Made by a program: the position numbers and the translations under genes. A stretch of 64,000 bases of DNA, taken from NCBI GenBank assembly GCA_023213395.1, contig CM041465.1:187929741-187993740 (forward strand), given 5' to 3'. Positions 33,700 through 44,640 of the stretch are shown one piece after another; within the stretch, counting starts at the first letter, position 1; each line of letters starts with the position of its first letter. Origin of the DNA: Cycas panzhihuaensis (Eukaryota; Cycadophyta). The notes beneath the pieces were generated by a model. It did no database searches. It worked only from the letters and a program-made list of their open reading frames with translations, and was not told the DNA's origin.

Positions 33700-35951
33700 A
33701 ATTACTTCACTAAGTTTTCCATCAATAGCAATATCTAAGGTGTATCTTCCATTGGTAACCCTTTGAACAAGTTTTCTGCTTGGACCACATGTGGTGGCGA
33801 TCATAGTTTTGCCTCCTTGATCGCTGATTCCTTCTCTTTAGGTTTGTTTTTTCTTCTATAGATGTGATTTGTTGTTGGTTTGCCCACCAACAACTTCTTC
33901 TCCTCTTCTTTTCTCATAACGTCCTCTACTGCTTTGTTAGCAAGTTCGAAATGGTTTGTCTCTAATTTAGGGTTGGGATAATTGTCTACCACCTTCTCTT
34001 TCCCCTTTTCCTTGCTCCTTGCTTGTAGTTTAACATTTTTACTTGTTTCGGGGACTATGGTTATAAGATTTGTGACCTTAGCCTTCCCCTCATAATTTTT
34101 TGTGCAGTGATTTCGGGGTTTGCAATCCTTGCACACAAACGGACATTACTCATGTGCTTTGGGTATTGGGTAGTTGGACTTCCAATGGCCGAACTTGAGG
34201 CACAGTAGGCATCTCCCAATTGGTGCCTTTTTTTTTATGCTTCTGGTGTGTTTCTAGTGGCATATAGGTGCTTGGTTGAGTCAAAACCTCTGCATCTGCC
34301 TCTACCTTTATAACTTCCTCCTCTAGGATTAAAGTAACAATCCTTTATATTGTGGTTGTCCACATCGCAAATGTGACACTGCTTGTCTTGCTTCCTCATA
34401 GCACTATTTTTAGGATTAAGTTTGGATTCCTTTGTGAAATGAGAATCTTCTTTGCAAATATGGCATCACTTGTTGATCTGAAATTCTTTTCCATTCTTCT
34501 TTTTACCTTTATCTTCTTCCTCCTCTTTTTTAGTTTTCATTTTCAATTTGCTACCTCTTTTTGAGGGCTTCCACCTCAGATTCCTCCTCCGTCTTCTCCA
34601 CTTGGAAGACTAGCTAATTGTGTTGTTTTATTTCTTACAATTCCTCTTGTAATCTTAATAACATTGGATAGTGACCTCTTGTTTGAGCATCCATTTATGC
34701 CTCAAAACTTGGGGCCAATTCCTAAACATTTTTGAAAGATTTTAACGGATGCATTAGCATCATTGACCTTAATTTTTCATTCAACCCTTTGACAAAACAA
34801 TTCTTCATGTTATGATTTGTGACTTTCTCATTCATCATGTTAGTTGCTATGATTTTCATGCAGCTTCTATAAGTTAAAATTGACTCACCAGATATCTACT
34901 TGATCTCTTTTTTAGTGCAATTTCTATAGCTTCTTTGTTGTGAAATTTCCAAAATATCTCCTCAAATTACTTTTTAATATTTTTCCCAAGTTTCAGTTTT
35001 ACCCAATTCTTTATACCATGCCAATGATACTCTTTGCAATGTGCATGTAGATCTGGCTTTAATTTCATCTTCATTTGTAGTTTTTTTCACATTTACCAAA
35101 TTCTGAAAGAGATAGATGTGTGCAATGGCATCTAACATATCCCTGAAGATCAACTTGCCAAATTCCCTTGAATCATCCATTTTTGGCAAATCTAGTGGTA
35201 TACTTTCCAACTCTAGAGAACTAGGTGGTGAAATTTCTCCCTTTGGGGATTTAAGTGGCGTAATCTCTTATTTTAGAGGTATCTCCTCCTCTTCTACTAT
35301 ATTGGGTTTCAGTGGCATTTTGGGTGTATTTCTCCCAATACTCTCCCTTCCAAACAAGGGATTCTTAAAAGGTGTATTTAGATGAATAAGTTTTGGCACT
35401 TCTAGTATTTGCATTGTTAATGGTGTTGCTATTAGGAATGATTGCTTAGAGCCCTTCTCTAGCGAATCTTCAAAGAACTGTCTTGTCAAATGATTTTCCC
35501 AATATGTTGAGGGACCTTCCTCAACGTTTTTGTCGTGGTCACTTAGGTCCTTTAGAGTAGAGTCCACACTTACTTCTTCCTTCTTCCCTAGGGTTCCACT
35601 TTCTTCCTCTAAAGTATCATTTTCTTTTGAATTTTATTTCTCTTTTGGATTCTATTCTTCTTTCTTTTCTAGGCTAAGTATATTTGCTTCATTTGGGGTA
35701 GGTGTTATCACCATTTGGTCTCCACATCTTTCAATTTCCTATTCTTGATGTGTCTGGGCACCACTTTCCTTAGACCATTTTACGGACTATCTCTTAGTCT
35801 TGTCATTTTTACTAAGGCTTAACTTCCTAGCCTTTCTTAGTTTTGCCTCCTTAGACCATCTTAAAGCCCTTTGTCCACTAGATTATGGTATCCTCTTTAG
35901 TGATGGCCTTTTTGGTGGCTTCCTTGCCTTTGAAGGTTGCTTTGGTGGCAT
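33700..35951 (-). pseudogene. G2 gag with several zinc knuckles (broken)
   Basis: ATG at 35951 gives MPPKQPSKARKPPK, then RALRWSKEAKLRKARKL. The clean piece 35567-35268 has MDSTLKDLSDHDKNVEEGPS and YWENHLTRQFFEDSLE. The piece 35210-34974 has REFGKLIFRDMLDAIAHIYL. Zinc boxes: CHICKEDSHFTKE- (last Cys lost), CHICDVDNHNIKDC, CLLCLKFGHWKSN- and CKDCKPRNHCTKN- (34136-33801 region). The frame is broken in many places, mostly between 34140 and 34970. Confidence 0.83.
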
Positions 35952-36070
35952 TGGAAGGTCCCTTGGCTATCAAATGCTTAGTTATAGCTTGCCATCACGA
36001 TGACAACCAGGGTTCTTTGGTCATTGGACATAATATGTATGGCGAAACTTTGGACCAGTCCCTCAATGGA

Positions 36071-36859
36071 CTTGGGCAACGAAACCAATGTTGACTCCTA
36101 CTTTCGCCTTATGAAAGTATGCTTGTCAAAGGTGTCATTATCTGGTAGTCTAGTTAAGGTTTGGTCAACATAGCAATGTCATCATGGATCACATATATGG
36201 CATACTACTAATCATCATCATATTGTATATTTCCACATAACTTGCTATTTCATTAAGAAATATCACTGTCAAATGTCTTTTACATCACTGTGGGGAATGT
36301 TCCACATGCATTCCAACATAATATTACCTACATAAACTCGGCTTTGACACCTTTGAGACCATAATATAGACTCACTGACTCAACTCTCACCATTAAAATG
36401 GTGAATGAATGACAATAAATACACTATGCGTGCCTCTTGAGGAATGGTTGAGACTTTTGGACCCAATCATACCTTTTTATGATAAATAACACCTTTTCAC
36501 TTAATATACATTAATTATGCCTCTTAACACATTTTGTTTGCCTGTATCACTGTACAAACATATCACTAAGGATGGCATCAACATCTTTGGAATGCACCAC
36601 TTCAATTTGGGCGTGCATTCCATGCGCTCCTCACTATGTGTTTTTCATATGTTCTAAATTGTGTTGCATTCCATTCCGAAATACAACCTACTATGGGTTC
36701 CCTAAGAGCTCTATTTTGGCCTTTTCCACTATTTTCTGGCATGTATTACACTATACGTCCATCTGTTGATGCGTTCATGCATTCCTTAAGTTAGGATAAG
36801 CATGCATTCCTATGTTTCTATTGTCCAAAATCACCCAGGTACTAGATTTTACCCCAACA
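36071..36859 (-). repeat. G2 5' LTR with primer-binding site
   Basis: LTR 36089-36859, 771 bp. At 36071-36088 the minus strand reads TTGGTTTCGTTGCCCAAG, nearly identical to the G1 primer site and one base off tRNA-Glu complementarity. The outer flank ATAAC is the right target duplication. Confidence 0.9.
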
Positions 36860-36962
36860 ATAACCTTAGTGATATAATTAATAAATTCTTCTATTGTCAT
36901 CTCGTGAAAGTTTACGTTGAGTCGAATGAGACGTCTCACAGTTTCAACAATTTTCGCCTGTT

Positions 36963-37551
36963 GTAGTTGGATTTGGAACTAAACCATCTACTGTGTGAAG
37001 ATTCGTTTCCCCCCAATGTATTATCATGTGGCCTATGATGGGTTGCTCCTTGTCAATCTCATTGTGAGGAGCATCCTTCCATATTTGGAAAAATCTTTAT
37101 GTGTTTAGAATAGGATGTGGGGCATTTGACCATTTGGAGTGACCAAACACATCTGTGTATGTTGCCTATTCTTCATTGTATTCAATCTATTTTTGTTTGT
37201 ATAATCTATGAACATAGGCTTCATTTGTAGTTACAAATTGTGAGTTGAGGAAAACATTGTGTGCCCCAAATGTTAATGCAACAACGTAACCACGTGCATC
37301 AATGATTGATCTCGCAGTAATGATTGCAATATCTCATCCTTCCACCATGTTTGCTACTCTTGGTAGTAATGCCTTTAGTCCCACCTTGCCAATGACATGA
37401 CCTCCAACTTCAAAACCTTGAACAATAACGGCATCAATGTCTACAACAATAACTTTCTCCGTAGCTGCTAGAGAACCCACTTGATAACAATATTGCTTAT
37501 GAGGCCCACTGCTTGTCAACCATACATCACCATGCTTTCAATGTTACCCGT
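36963..37551 (-). pseudogene. Nitronate monooxygenase (2-nitropropane dioxygenase-like) fragments, scrambled
   Basis: Two pieces of a host FMN enzyme that oxidises nitronates. The middle piece (37487-36963, minus) reads YQVGSLAATEKVIVVDIDAV, VQGFEVGGHVIGKVGLKALL, DARGYVVALTFGAHNVFL, TYTDVFGHSKWSNAPHPIL and QPIIGHMIIHWGE, ending LVPNPTTTGE. The glycine-rich VQG-EAGGH box is the family signature. The natural C-terminal segment, TGNIESMVMYG-QAVGLISN, lies upstream at 37551-37490 instead of downstream, so the order is reversed. No intron is seen inside. Four or five stops show decay. It sits in the C0 interior and looks like gene capture or a retrocopy. Confidence 0.8.
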
Positions 37552-37552
37552 C

Positions 37553-37700
37553 TTTGCCTTTCTTTGTTAGGGCTGCAATTTGTTCCCTTAGGTCCATTTC
37601 ATAATCATGAAGCTCTCCAACCTTTTCAAAGTCTTAGCCTCAAATGGCTTCATCCTTTTCCTTCAATCTAGGGATATGGCCTATATTTAGTTGGGTGTTC
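37553..37700 (-). pseudogene. ClpC-type chaperone ATPase fragment
   Basis: The minus strand reads LKEKDEAI-G-DFEKVGEL, then HDYEMDLREQIAALTKKGK (two in-frame stops). This matches the [20 protein letters not shown] and EMDL-AQI-AL--KGKEM helix of the middle region of plant chloroplast ClpC, next to its UVR-like motif. Only about 40 residues remain. It lies directly upstream of the nitronate monooxygenase pieces on the same strand, which suggests one chimeric captured segment. Confidence 0.65.
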
Positions 37701-38820
37701 TATTAAAGAGCATCTTCTCTTCATCTATTGTCATTTGGCAGAATGAAGTTTTTACACTCCATCTTTGTTATGGCTATAGTGCTATCCTCACAATGATGTT
37801 GCTTGGTGGTTCAATGATATTTATAATGTTTTGGAGTTGTTTTTGCTCACACTAGGATGGTTTCTTTGTCATTTATTTGGTCATACACCTCCTCCAAACA
37901 AACCACTATAAATACCTTTCGCACCACCAAAACAATTGAATATATATATGTGTGTGTGTATGCACGTGTGTATGTATATAAGAATAACTACTACCACCAC
38001 CTTAAGGATGTCATTGTTGCCTTCTGTGAAGTCATTATGGCCTTCTAAATATTTTGGCATCTCATATGTATATGCAAATGACTATCTAACATTGTGTTAA
38101 CACGATCATTTGCCTTTCAATAGAGCCTAACTTGTATCAGAGATGCCTAACACACCTTTGCTTTGCCATATCATGCAAAAATGAGGCTTAATTGTTTCCG
38201 AATGGGCCCAATCCATGTTGCTAATAGTCTATCAACTTTTTTGTGAGCCCAACATACTGTAACGAGCTTATACGAGTCAGATACTATTGAAATTTAATGC
38301 CAAATGGGTTATGGTGCCTTCACCACTACCTAATGATGTCATTCACAATTTGAAAATGTTGGCAATCAGTCTTTCATGCCTAATACAAAGTTTAAATGTT
38401 ATTCACACCTCATAACGATCGCTACTCCATTATTGCCTTTCTCATGACATCGTTGTCAACCTTATATGAGTTCAATGTCTCCAACAAATATATTTGTAGC
38501 TTCAACTGAGTGTAATCATTTTTAGATTGTCCACACATGCCTATCTTCCATCCAACACTGTAGAAACATAATTGGACCCGTCTAAAATCTTCCATACCTT
38601 CTTATAACGTCCAACAATGAGCAAACATCGTGAACAAACGAAAAACATGCCTTGAACGACTCATTTTTCTCCATTTTTATGACTGTATTACATCATTTTG
38701 TTCTCCTAGCAGTTAGAAAGAATCAACATCACCACTTCAAGGCTCTCATTCGCATTACCAAATAGCCTTTGATTCGATTTGGCTCTGTACTTGCTATGCC
38801 TTAACTGCACACCTCCATGG
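37701..38820 (-). other. C0 interior, right part (leader and unknown)
   Basis: About 1.1 kb downstream of the primer site with no recognisable Gag. Contains an AT/GT-rich microsatellite-like patch at 37937-37980. Small open frames lack motifs. Confidence 0.45.
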
Positions 38821-39306
38821 GCTCTGATACCATGTGAAGAAACATAGACATATATCGACAGGATCTTGGTCATGCACAACAAACACTCAGAGAACAATAC
38901 AGAGGTATTTGTGTGGGAAATCCTTATGGGAGAAAACCCATAGTTGAACTTAGGATAGCTTTATTATATTAAACATAGCTTGGTCTTGTGACTTGTTAGG
39001 ATCATTCGACCGTAGGGGTTAGGCCTATTAGGGCCTAATGCACCTTGGTACACTTGTACATTAATTTGTATCCATTGATTCCTATTCGATATCCACTAAC
39101 TTGTATGGGGTTGATATTTATAATACTCCAAGAATTACGTCCAACCAATGGCTGTAACTCTTTGTCATGTCCTATGACCTTTTGTCATGTCTCGTGATTC
39201 TTCATCATATCCCGTTGAATCCTCAATACTTGTCTCTTCGTATCTCTTCACTAAACCACGAGTCATTAGCCTGACACAAAGTTAGCCTCAATTGAGTTCA
39301 CTAACA
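38821..39306 (-). repeat. C0 5' LTR with primer-binding site
   Basis: GCTCTGATACCA at 38821-38832 is an exact tRNA-Met primer site in reverse. The LTR, 38833-39306, runs TGTGAAGAAACA to TTCACTAACA, 474 bp. The outer flank ATGGG pairs with ATGAG on the left. Confidence 0.9.
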
Positions 39307-39948
39307 ATGGGCATGCAAAAAGCACCAAAAAATAGAGCAAAAATCACGTGGAATGACATACAAGACCTGTGCCACTGACATGCACAGAGATTCAACAAAA
39401 AATTTGAACTAAAAATACTAAAAAAAAACCAATTTGTTTTGTCGCATGTCTGTCACCATCGACTTCTATAGGGAATATTCAATGGAATATTTCAAATTGA
39501 AAACTTTGGATATGATTTATCTTTCACTTTTCTAATATTAAGTGAAATTAAATCACATTCTATAAAATTTGAAGTTTGATTTTGAAGCCCCCTTCATTTC
39601 AACCCTTGGTCATGTGGAGCACAGGTTGCCAGGTCAGTTTTTGAGCATTCCAGAGGCCATTTTGGCATGTGAATATACCATGGAGCCCCCTTTTTTGAGA
39701 TCTTTTGGTAGTGGTCACATGTTGATGTTATATGTTTTTTTAGAAAATTGAAATTTATGTGTTTTTTAGCTAATTCCAGCTTCTTACAAGTAGTCTGAGG
39801 AAATAAAAATAGCTATGCCAGCTAGTTGCATGTAGATTGAAGTATCTTACAGTTTTCACCCTTTATTTCTGTGTTGCTTTAGTCGTTTTTCTAGTTAATT
39901 TTATGTGTGATTAGTCAAAATAGCTAGTGGAAGAGGTATAATGGGTTT
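39307..39948. other. Spacer between C0 and G4
   Basis: About 640 bases, AT-rich, no recognisable gene or LTR. It could include the beginning of the G4 LTR if my start for that LTR is wrong. Confidence 0.4.
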
Positions 39949-40735
39949 TGTTACAGAAAAATTGATTGGTCTTTATGTGTGGGGAATAAGTCATAAAAAG
40001 AATTGAAAGAAATTTGAAGAAAAATAGTGTATAACTTTAGTTTTGGTTGTAATTTAAACTACAACCTGGTGCAATCAAGTGCAACCAAACATAATGAGGT
40101 ACGGCCAGGTACAACTAGAACCATAATAAGTGTGATCATAAATGTCACCAAGTATAAACAGATGTGATCAAGCACAACCAGGTATAACTTGAGATGCGAC
40201 AAGGGATGACCAAGTGCGACTAGGTATGACCAAGTGTGACTAAGTACAACTTGAAGTGTGACCATGTATGACCAAGTGTGACCAAGTACAACTTGAAGCG
40301 CGACTGGGTGCAACTTGGAGTACAGTCGGATCGCAAACGTTGTGTGACTAGGTCATAAAGTTGCAACTGAAACTGTGATTAAATTGTAATTAAAAGGCTT
40401 ATTTCCATGTGAACATAATGTAATGGTTAAAGTTAGTTGGAATGACTAAGGTTGTTGATGTCACAGACAATATCATACTTGTATAAGTTCGATTAATGCA
40501 ATAGGGGAAGCAGGTAATAGTTTGGGACTTTTCTTCCTGTATTCTTGATTATATGGCTTGAGCTGCAACTTGTACAAATTTGGTTGTACTATTCAACCTA
40601 TGTCTGGTTGTGAGAGGACTAGACGTAGGGCCCTTATTTGCAATAAAGATTAGGTTTGCATTCCTATCGACTTAACTTGTGCCTGCCTATCGAAGTAATG
40701 CACATAAATTGATGTGAGGTATGTAGAAGCACACA
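39949..40735 (+). repeat. G4 5' LTR (left edge tentative)
   Basis: The right edge is firm: ...GAAGCACACA followed by the primer site at 40736. The left edge is chosen at TGTTACAGAAAAATTGA because it resembles the G1 LTR start and gives 787 bp, within the 697-817 bp range of its relatives. No partner copy is available. Confidence 0.5.
40057..40330. repeat. Array of GACCAAGTGTGACCAAG-type repeats in G4 LTR
   Basis: Words like GTGTGACCAAGT, GTGCGACTAGGTA and GTACAACTTGAAG recur about every 10-20 bases over some 270 bases. The 55-base stretch around 40230 and 40262 is nearly repeated. Read on the minus strand the core is GGTCACACTTGGT, similar to the C00 LTR array. Confidence 0.7.
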
Positions 40736-40754
40736 TTGGTTCCATTGCCGATTG
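40736..40754 (+). other. G4 primer-binding site (fits tRNA-Glu)
   Basis: TTGGTTCCATTGCCGATTG directly follows the LTR. TGGTTCCATTGCCG has one mismatch to the complement of the plant tRNA-Glu 3' end. Confidence 0.65.
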
Positions 40755-40812
40755 AATCTAGGGAAAAGATATAAATATGGTGAAAGCTGAGTAGACAGTT
40801 GGTTTCGCTTCC

Positions 40813-43100
40813 ATGCCACCAAGGGTTAGGGCTGAGAAGAGACCTAAGATGTGCCAAGAACGTGGAGAGTGTTGGGCAAAGGATAGAATCTAGGTGGGAG
40901 TCTAGAAACCCAGATTTTCAATTACACCAAAGAAACAGGTGAAGAGGCGACCACCTATAAAATCAACAAAGTAAAAAAAGCTGATTGTGGAAGAAGAAAT
41001 CAAAAAAGAGGATGAGGGTGACAAAGGAACAGTCAGAAGTCTTGCCCAAGAATTGGCAGCTTAGACAGAAGAAGAAGACTAAATGTGTGCATTGGAAGAG
41101 GATTGTTTCAAGGAAATTCACTTACAAGAAAGCGTGGCTGAAGAAAAGGAACCTATAGGAGTAATAATAACACCAAATGATGAAAGTAATTCCATAAATT
41201 TAGAATTGTACAGTACAACTAGCACAGGGTGGGACAATTATTTGATCGAAATAGGAACTCCCCTCACTCATATACTCATCCCTCTCTTTGATAGAATGAG
41301 TAGAAGGCTCATCGGGGTGATTACATCAACAATTGATCTGCTAGTACTAGAAGCAAGCCTTGAGCAGGCAAGAAGTATGACAGGAGAGGGTGACAATTTG
41401 CCAATTCGAGGAGGCATGAGTGCAAGAGGAGGAAGTCCATTGGAGAATCCCTCCTTGTTGATGAATGCAGGAGGAGGTGGCAATCAACCACCACCATGAG
41501 GGCTACCTTGAGGAACTGCATTAGGGGGAATAGGACAAGGGGGTCCTAATTTGATAAGCAGTATACCACCAATAGTCCCATATGGTATTGTGCAAAATGA
41601 TGCAGTATTTACAAGTTTGTAGTTTGATGGGTCTACGAATCTAGTGGATCACTTGACATTGTTTAGAAACATGTTGCAAATCAAACGAATTCGAGACCTT
41701 GATGAGATAAAAGCTAGATTTTTCTCAACACTACGAGGAGCAACGATTTCCTGGTTTCTATATGCTTCGCCATAGAACCCATCATGGGATCAACTTAAAG
41801 TATATTTCTTGGATTGCTTTCAAAAATTGAGGGACCCAATGGTGATTTTACAAGCTCTGGAGGAAATAACACAATTTTTAGGGGAGTCAGTGAATGATTT
41901 TGATGGTCAAATGAGGATCATCATGAACAAAATGGACGCATTGGCACCCATTAATTTGATGCTGGCAATGAAGTATTTTGTTCAAGGATTAACGCCATAG
42001 TTGCGATATAAAGTTATGCTTCATCCAATGCATAACTATGAGTAGGTTCAGGAATTAGCTCTAAAATTTGAGAATCAAATGAAGACTACGTATTCCCAGT
42101 GAATGATGCATGCGAATTCGGTCTTGAGAAAGATATTGCCTTTATCTAGACATCGCCATTAAGTGTGAATGTATAGCCATTCACGATGAATGGGCAGTAA
42201 ACAATATAGGCTCCACAAATGGGAACAAATCCAGAATTGGAAGCTTTAAGGAGGGAGGAGGAAACACTGAAACAACAACCACTTGTGTTTGTACCAACAA
42301 ATATGTAGCATAATCAAGAAATTAAAAAACTGCAACAAGAAGTGGCCCAACTACGCCTGGAGAAATCTAGAGAAAATATTTAGTGCCCCCCACCTTGCAA
42401 CCAACAAGGACAGTTAAAGAATGAGCATTTAGGATCGATAAAATGGTGTGAGAATTGTAGAAGAACTAACCACAATACGTGGGAATGTTTGTTCAGACAA
42501 GGCCTGAAGAACTAACCACAATACGTGGGAATGTTTCTTCAGACAAGGCCTGACAATCCTAGAATGAAAGGTCCATAACATATTTTTTAAGAAAGCGGAA
42601 CGAGGCCGACAATATAAAGGTAAAACAAAGTCAACTCGATGTTTTCTTTGTCAAAGATGGGGACATTATAGGTCTGAATGTCCACTAGAAAAAAAGGGTG
42701 TTGAATTTATCTACGAAGAATGTGGACCTGTGGACCATGAATGGGCCAATTGTTTGAAGAACATGAAAGTGCAAACGACCAACTTAGTTACAAAAATACT
42801 AGACAAGGAAGTTCTGTCCTATTTACAGACTAGGAGCGGAAAAGTAGTAACCATGCTAGTTCAGAACAATTTCCTAGAACCTGCGGTGGAAAAACAAAGA
42901 CTTTAGGAAGCAGTGAAGATCCTCCAAGAAGCCATGAATGTAGTTCAACAAGAAGAAAAACAATAGGAGCAAAGATTCAAGGGTCAAGTATATAAAAGGA
43001 GATCAGTCCTTGTTGAAATTCCACCACCAAAGGAAGGTATGAACCCTTGGTAGAGATTTTAGTCTATTAAGGATTTGTTAATAGAATTAGGAGTTTTGAT
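40813..43100 (+). pseudogene. G4 gag (broken)
   Basis: ATG at 40813 gives MPPRVRAEKRPK. A 138-residue frame (41083-41499) ends in a Gly-rich stretch (MNAGGGGNQPPP). The capsid-like part has FDGSTNLVDHLTLFRNMLQI, ARFFSTLRGATISWFLYASP, FLDCFQKLRDPMVILQALEE and MKYFVQGLTP. Zinc boxes follow: CENCRRTNHNTWEC at about 42450 and CFLCQRWGHYRSEC at about 42640, then YEECGPVDHEWANC, whose first Cys is Tyr. At about 42460-42550 a segment of some 50 bases is directly duplicated (GAACTAACCACAATACGTGG twice). Confidence 0.82.
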
Positions 43101-43620
43101 TCCAATTGCTGCAGTATTTAGATGGTGGGAGGTAGGCTATTTTCAGTGGATTGTGTTGGATCAAATTGAAAAGCTTGTGCTCAAAGCAATAAAAGAAAAT
43201 GGAGTGGACTCTAGGGTACCAATGGTGATTCTTGGGACAATGCTATGCAGAACAATTATGGATGGAGGATCAGGTGTAAATGTATTGCTATAATCTTCAT
43301 GGATAGAATTAGGAAGGCCCAAAGTGGTTGCCTTAGACTATGCCATAAGATTGGCAAATCAATTGCAAGTGAGGCCAATGGGAACATTGATGAATGTTCT
43401 GATGACTGTGGCAGGAATAACTGTCTTGGTGGACTTTGTAGTGGTTAAAATGCAATGTTAGAAAAAAACTTATCCAGCGTTGCTTGGTAGGCCATGTTTA
43501 CTGGTCACTAAAGCTATTCAAGATTGGAGCAAGTACACATTTATATTATCAACTGGAAATAAAATAGTTACCCTGCCCTTATGCTCAGATGGACCTCAAA
43601 TTGAAAAAATTAAGGATGTT
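43101..43620 (+). pseudogene. G4 protease (broken)
   Basis: TIMDGGSGVNVLL carries the intact DGG catalytic box. After a stop and a frame change: SWIELGRPKVVALDYAIRLA, LQVRPMGTLMNVLMTVAGIT and LVDFVVVKMQC. Then YPALLGRPCLLVTKAIQDW (43480 onward). The frame breaks lie at about 43293 and 43460. Confidence 0.83.
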
Positions 43621-44640
43621 GAAAGAGCCTCCTTCGCAATGGTGGAAATAAAATCAACGGTAAGTCCCTGTTCGGAAAGGACATACAAATTGCAATCCAC
43701 CATACCTAGCAATGCATCTTCTTCCTATATGCTAAACTGGCTTCAAAATGCATGGGATGAAACTGAACCAACAACTTGCTACCGACTGGAGATGTGCCCA
43801 GACTCCTCGGATGAGGAAGAAGAAGCTGATCCTAAGACAAGTAAGGAGCAGTCCCAGATACTCGGAGAAGGAGAACAAGGAATTCAAATGGATAAGATCC
43901 AAGACTTGTAGACAATGCGAGGTAACCCAAAATTATATAGCGAAATTGTTGAAAATTTTCCACAATTTTGGGGTTAAGAAAATGAGGCAGGAAATCATTT
44001 GAATCAATGTATTGATATATTGAAAAACAAGGAATGGTAAGAAGATTTTTGGTGCTATTTATTTCCAAAGTCCCTATTAGGACAAGCTTTTGCTTGGTAT
44101 GCTGCTTATTGTATGAAATTTAAAAATTGGTGTGACATAAGTCAAAACTTTTTAAATAGATTCTAGATGAAAGATAAGAATCTTCCTGAATTTTAGAATA
44201 GGGATAATCCCCATACACGCGGAAAGATGTGTCTTTAAATGGAACAAAACCCATGTTCTAAAAAGTGAATGGAGCCAACGACTGGTACATACTTTAGAAG
44301 GGGTGTGCCTAGTATGGTACCAATACTATGACAAATCACAGTTAGTAGAGTAGGATGAATTAGTGCAAAACTTTTGTCGCACCTTTGCATATCATAGCAA
44401 GGACAATAAAATCCAGAATATCTTGTATGCGTTAAAGCAGAAGTTAATGAGTCAAACTGAAGATTGTTTTCAAGTAGAAAGGATGGAACAAATTTTTGTG
44501 TCCCATAATTTAGATGAAGCACAAGATGGTCCAAAAAATGCATAGAATTTTCCTCCAGAATACTTTGTGACGAGTATGGAGACAGGATAATTGATAGAAC
44601 CCCACAATACATTTTGAACTAAGATGGCGAATCGGTGAAG
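43621..44640 (+). pseudogene. G4 linker between protease and RT
   Basis: The frame to 43911 is acidic near its end (PDSSDEEEEADPKTSKEQSQ). Later pieces include SQTEDCFQVERMEQIFVSHN and FPPEYFVTSMETG, which lines up with FPPEYTELKYEQ in G1. It lacks the NPNP run of G1-G3. Confidence 0.6.

Larger units (their letters stand above)
11184..36859 (-). mobile_element. Ty3/gypsy retrotransposon G2, inserted in C0 and split by G1
   Basis: LTRs lie at 11184-11880 (3') and 36089-36859 (5'). Flanks ATAAT and ATAAC are one TSD with one transition. Reading the minus strand: primer site, gag, protease, Pro/Asn-rich linker, interruption by G1 (TSD CCATC), rest of linker, RT, RNase H, integrase, extra 3' ORF, 3' LTR. 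PR-RT-RH-IN order defines Ty3/gypsy. Without G1 the element is about 10.2 kb. The reading frames are heavily broken. No chromodomain is seen, so I place it among the non-chromovirus (Athila/Tat-like) gypsy elements; that placement is inference. Confidence 0.9.
4364..39306 (-). mobile_element. Outer LTR retrotransposon C0, non-coding, host of a deep nest
   Basis: Matching LTRs lie at 4364-6016 (interrupted) and 38833-39306. The tRNA-Met primer site lies just inside the right LTR, and a purine tract (read on minus) just inside the left one. Flanks ATGAG and ATGGG look like one TSD with a single transition. When G2 and its own inserts are removed, the C0 interior is about 7 kb. I find no Gag, protease, RT or integrase in it, only unknown DNA and host gene fragments. 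It is best called a large non-autonomous (LARD-like) element, although its coding region could simply be too eroded to see. Confidence 0.75.

Noticed and set aside
37937-37980. Regulatory element in AT/GT-rich patch
   Set aside because: Simple microsatellite-like alternation with no other support.
40059-40313. Minus-strand frame of 84 residues with Tyr/Leu/Val/His repeats
   Set aside because: Product of the G4 LTR repeat array, not a protein gene.
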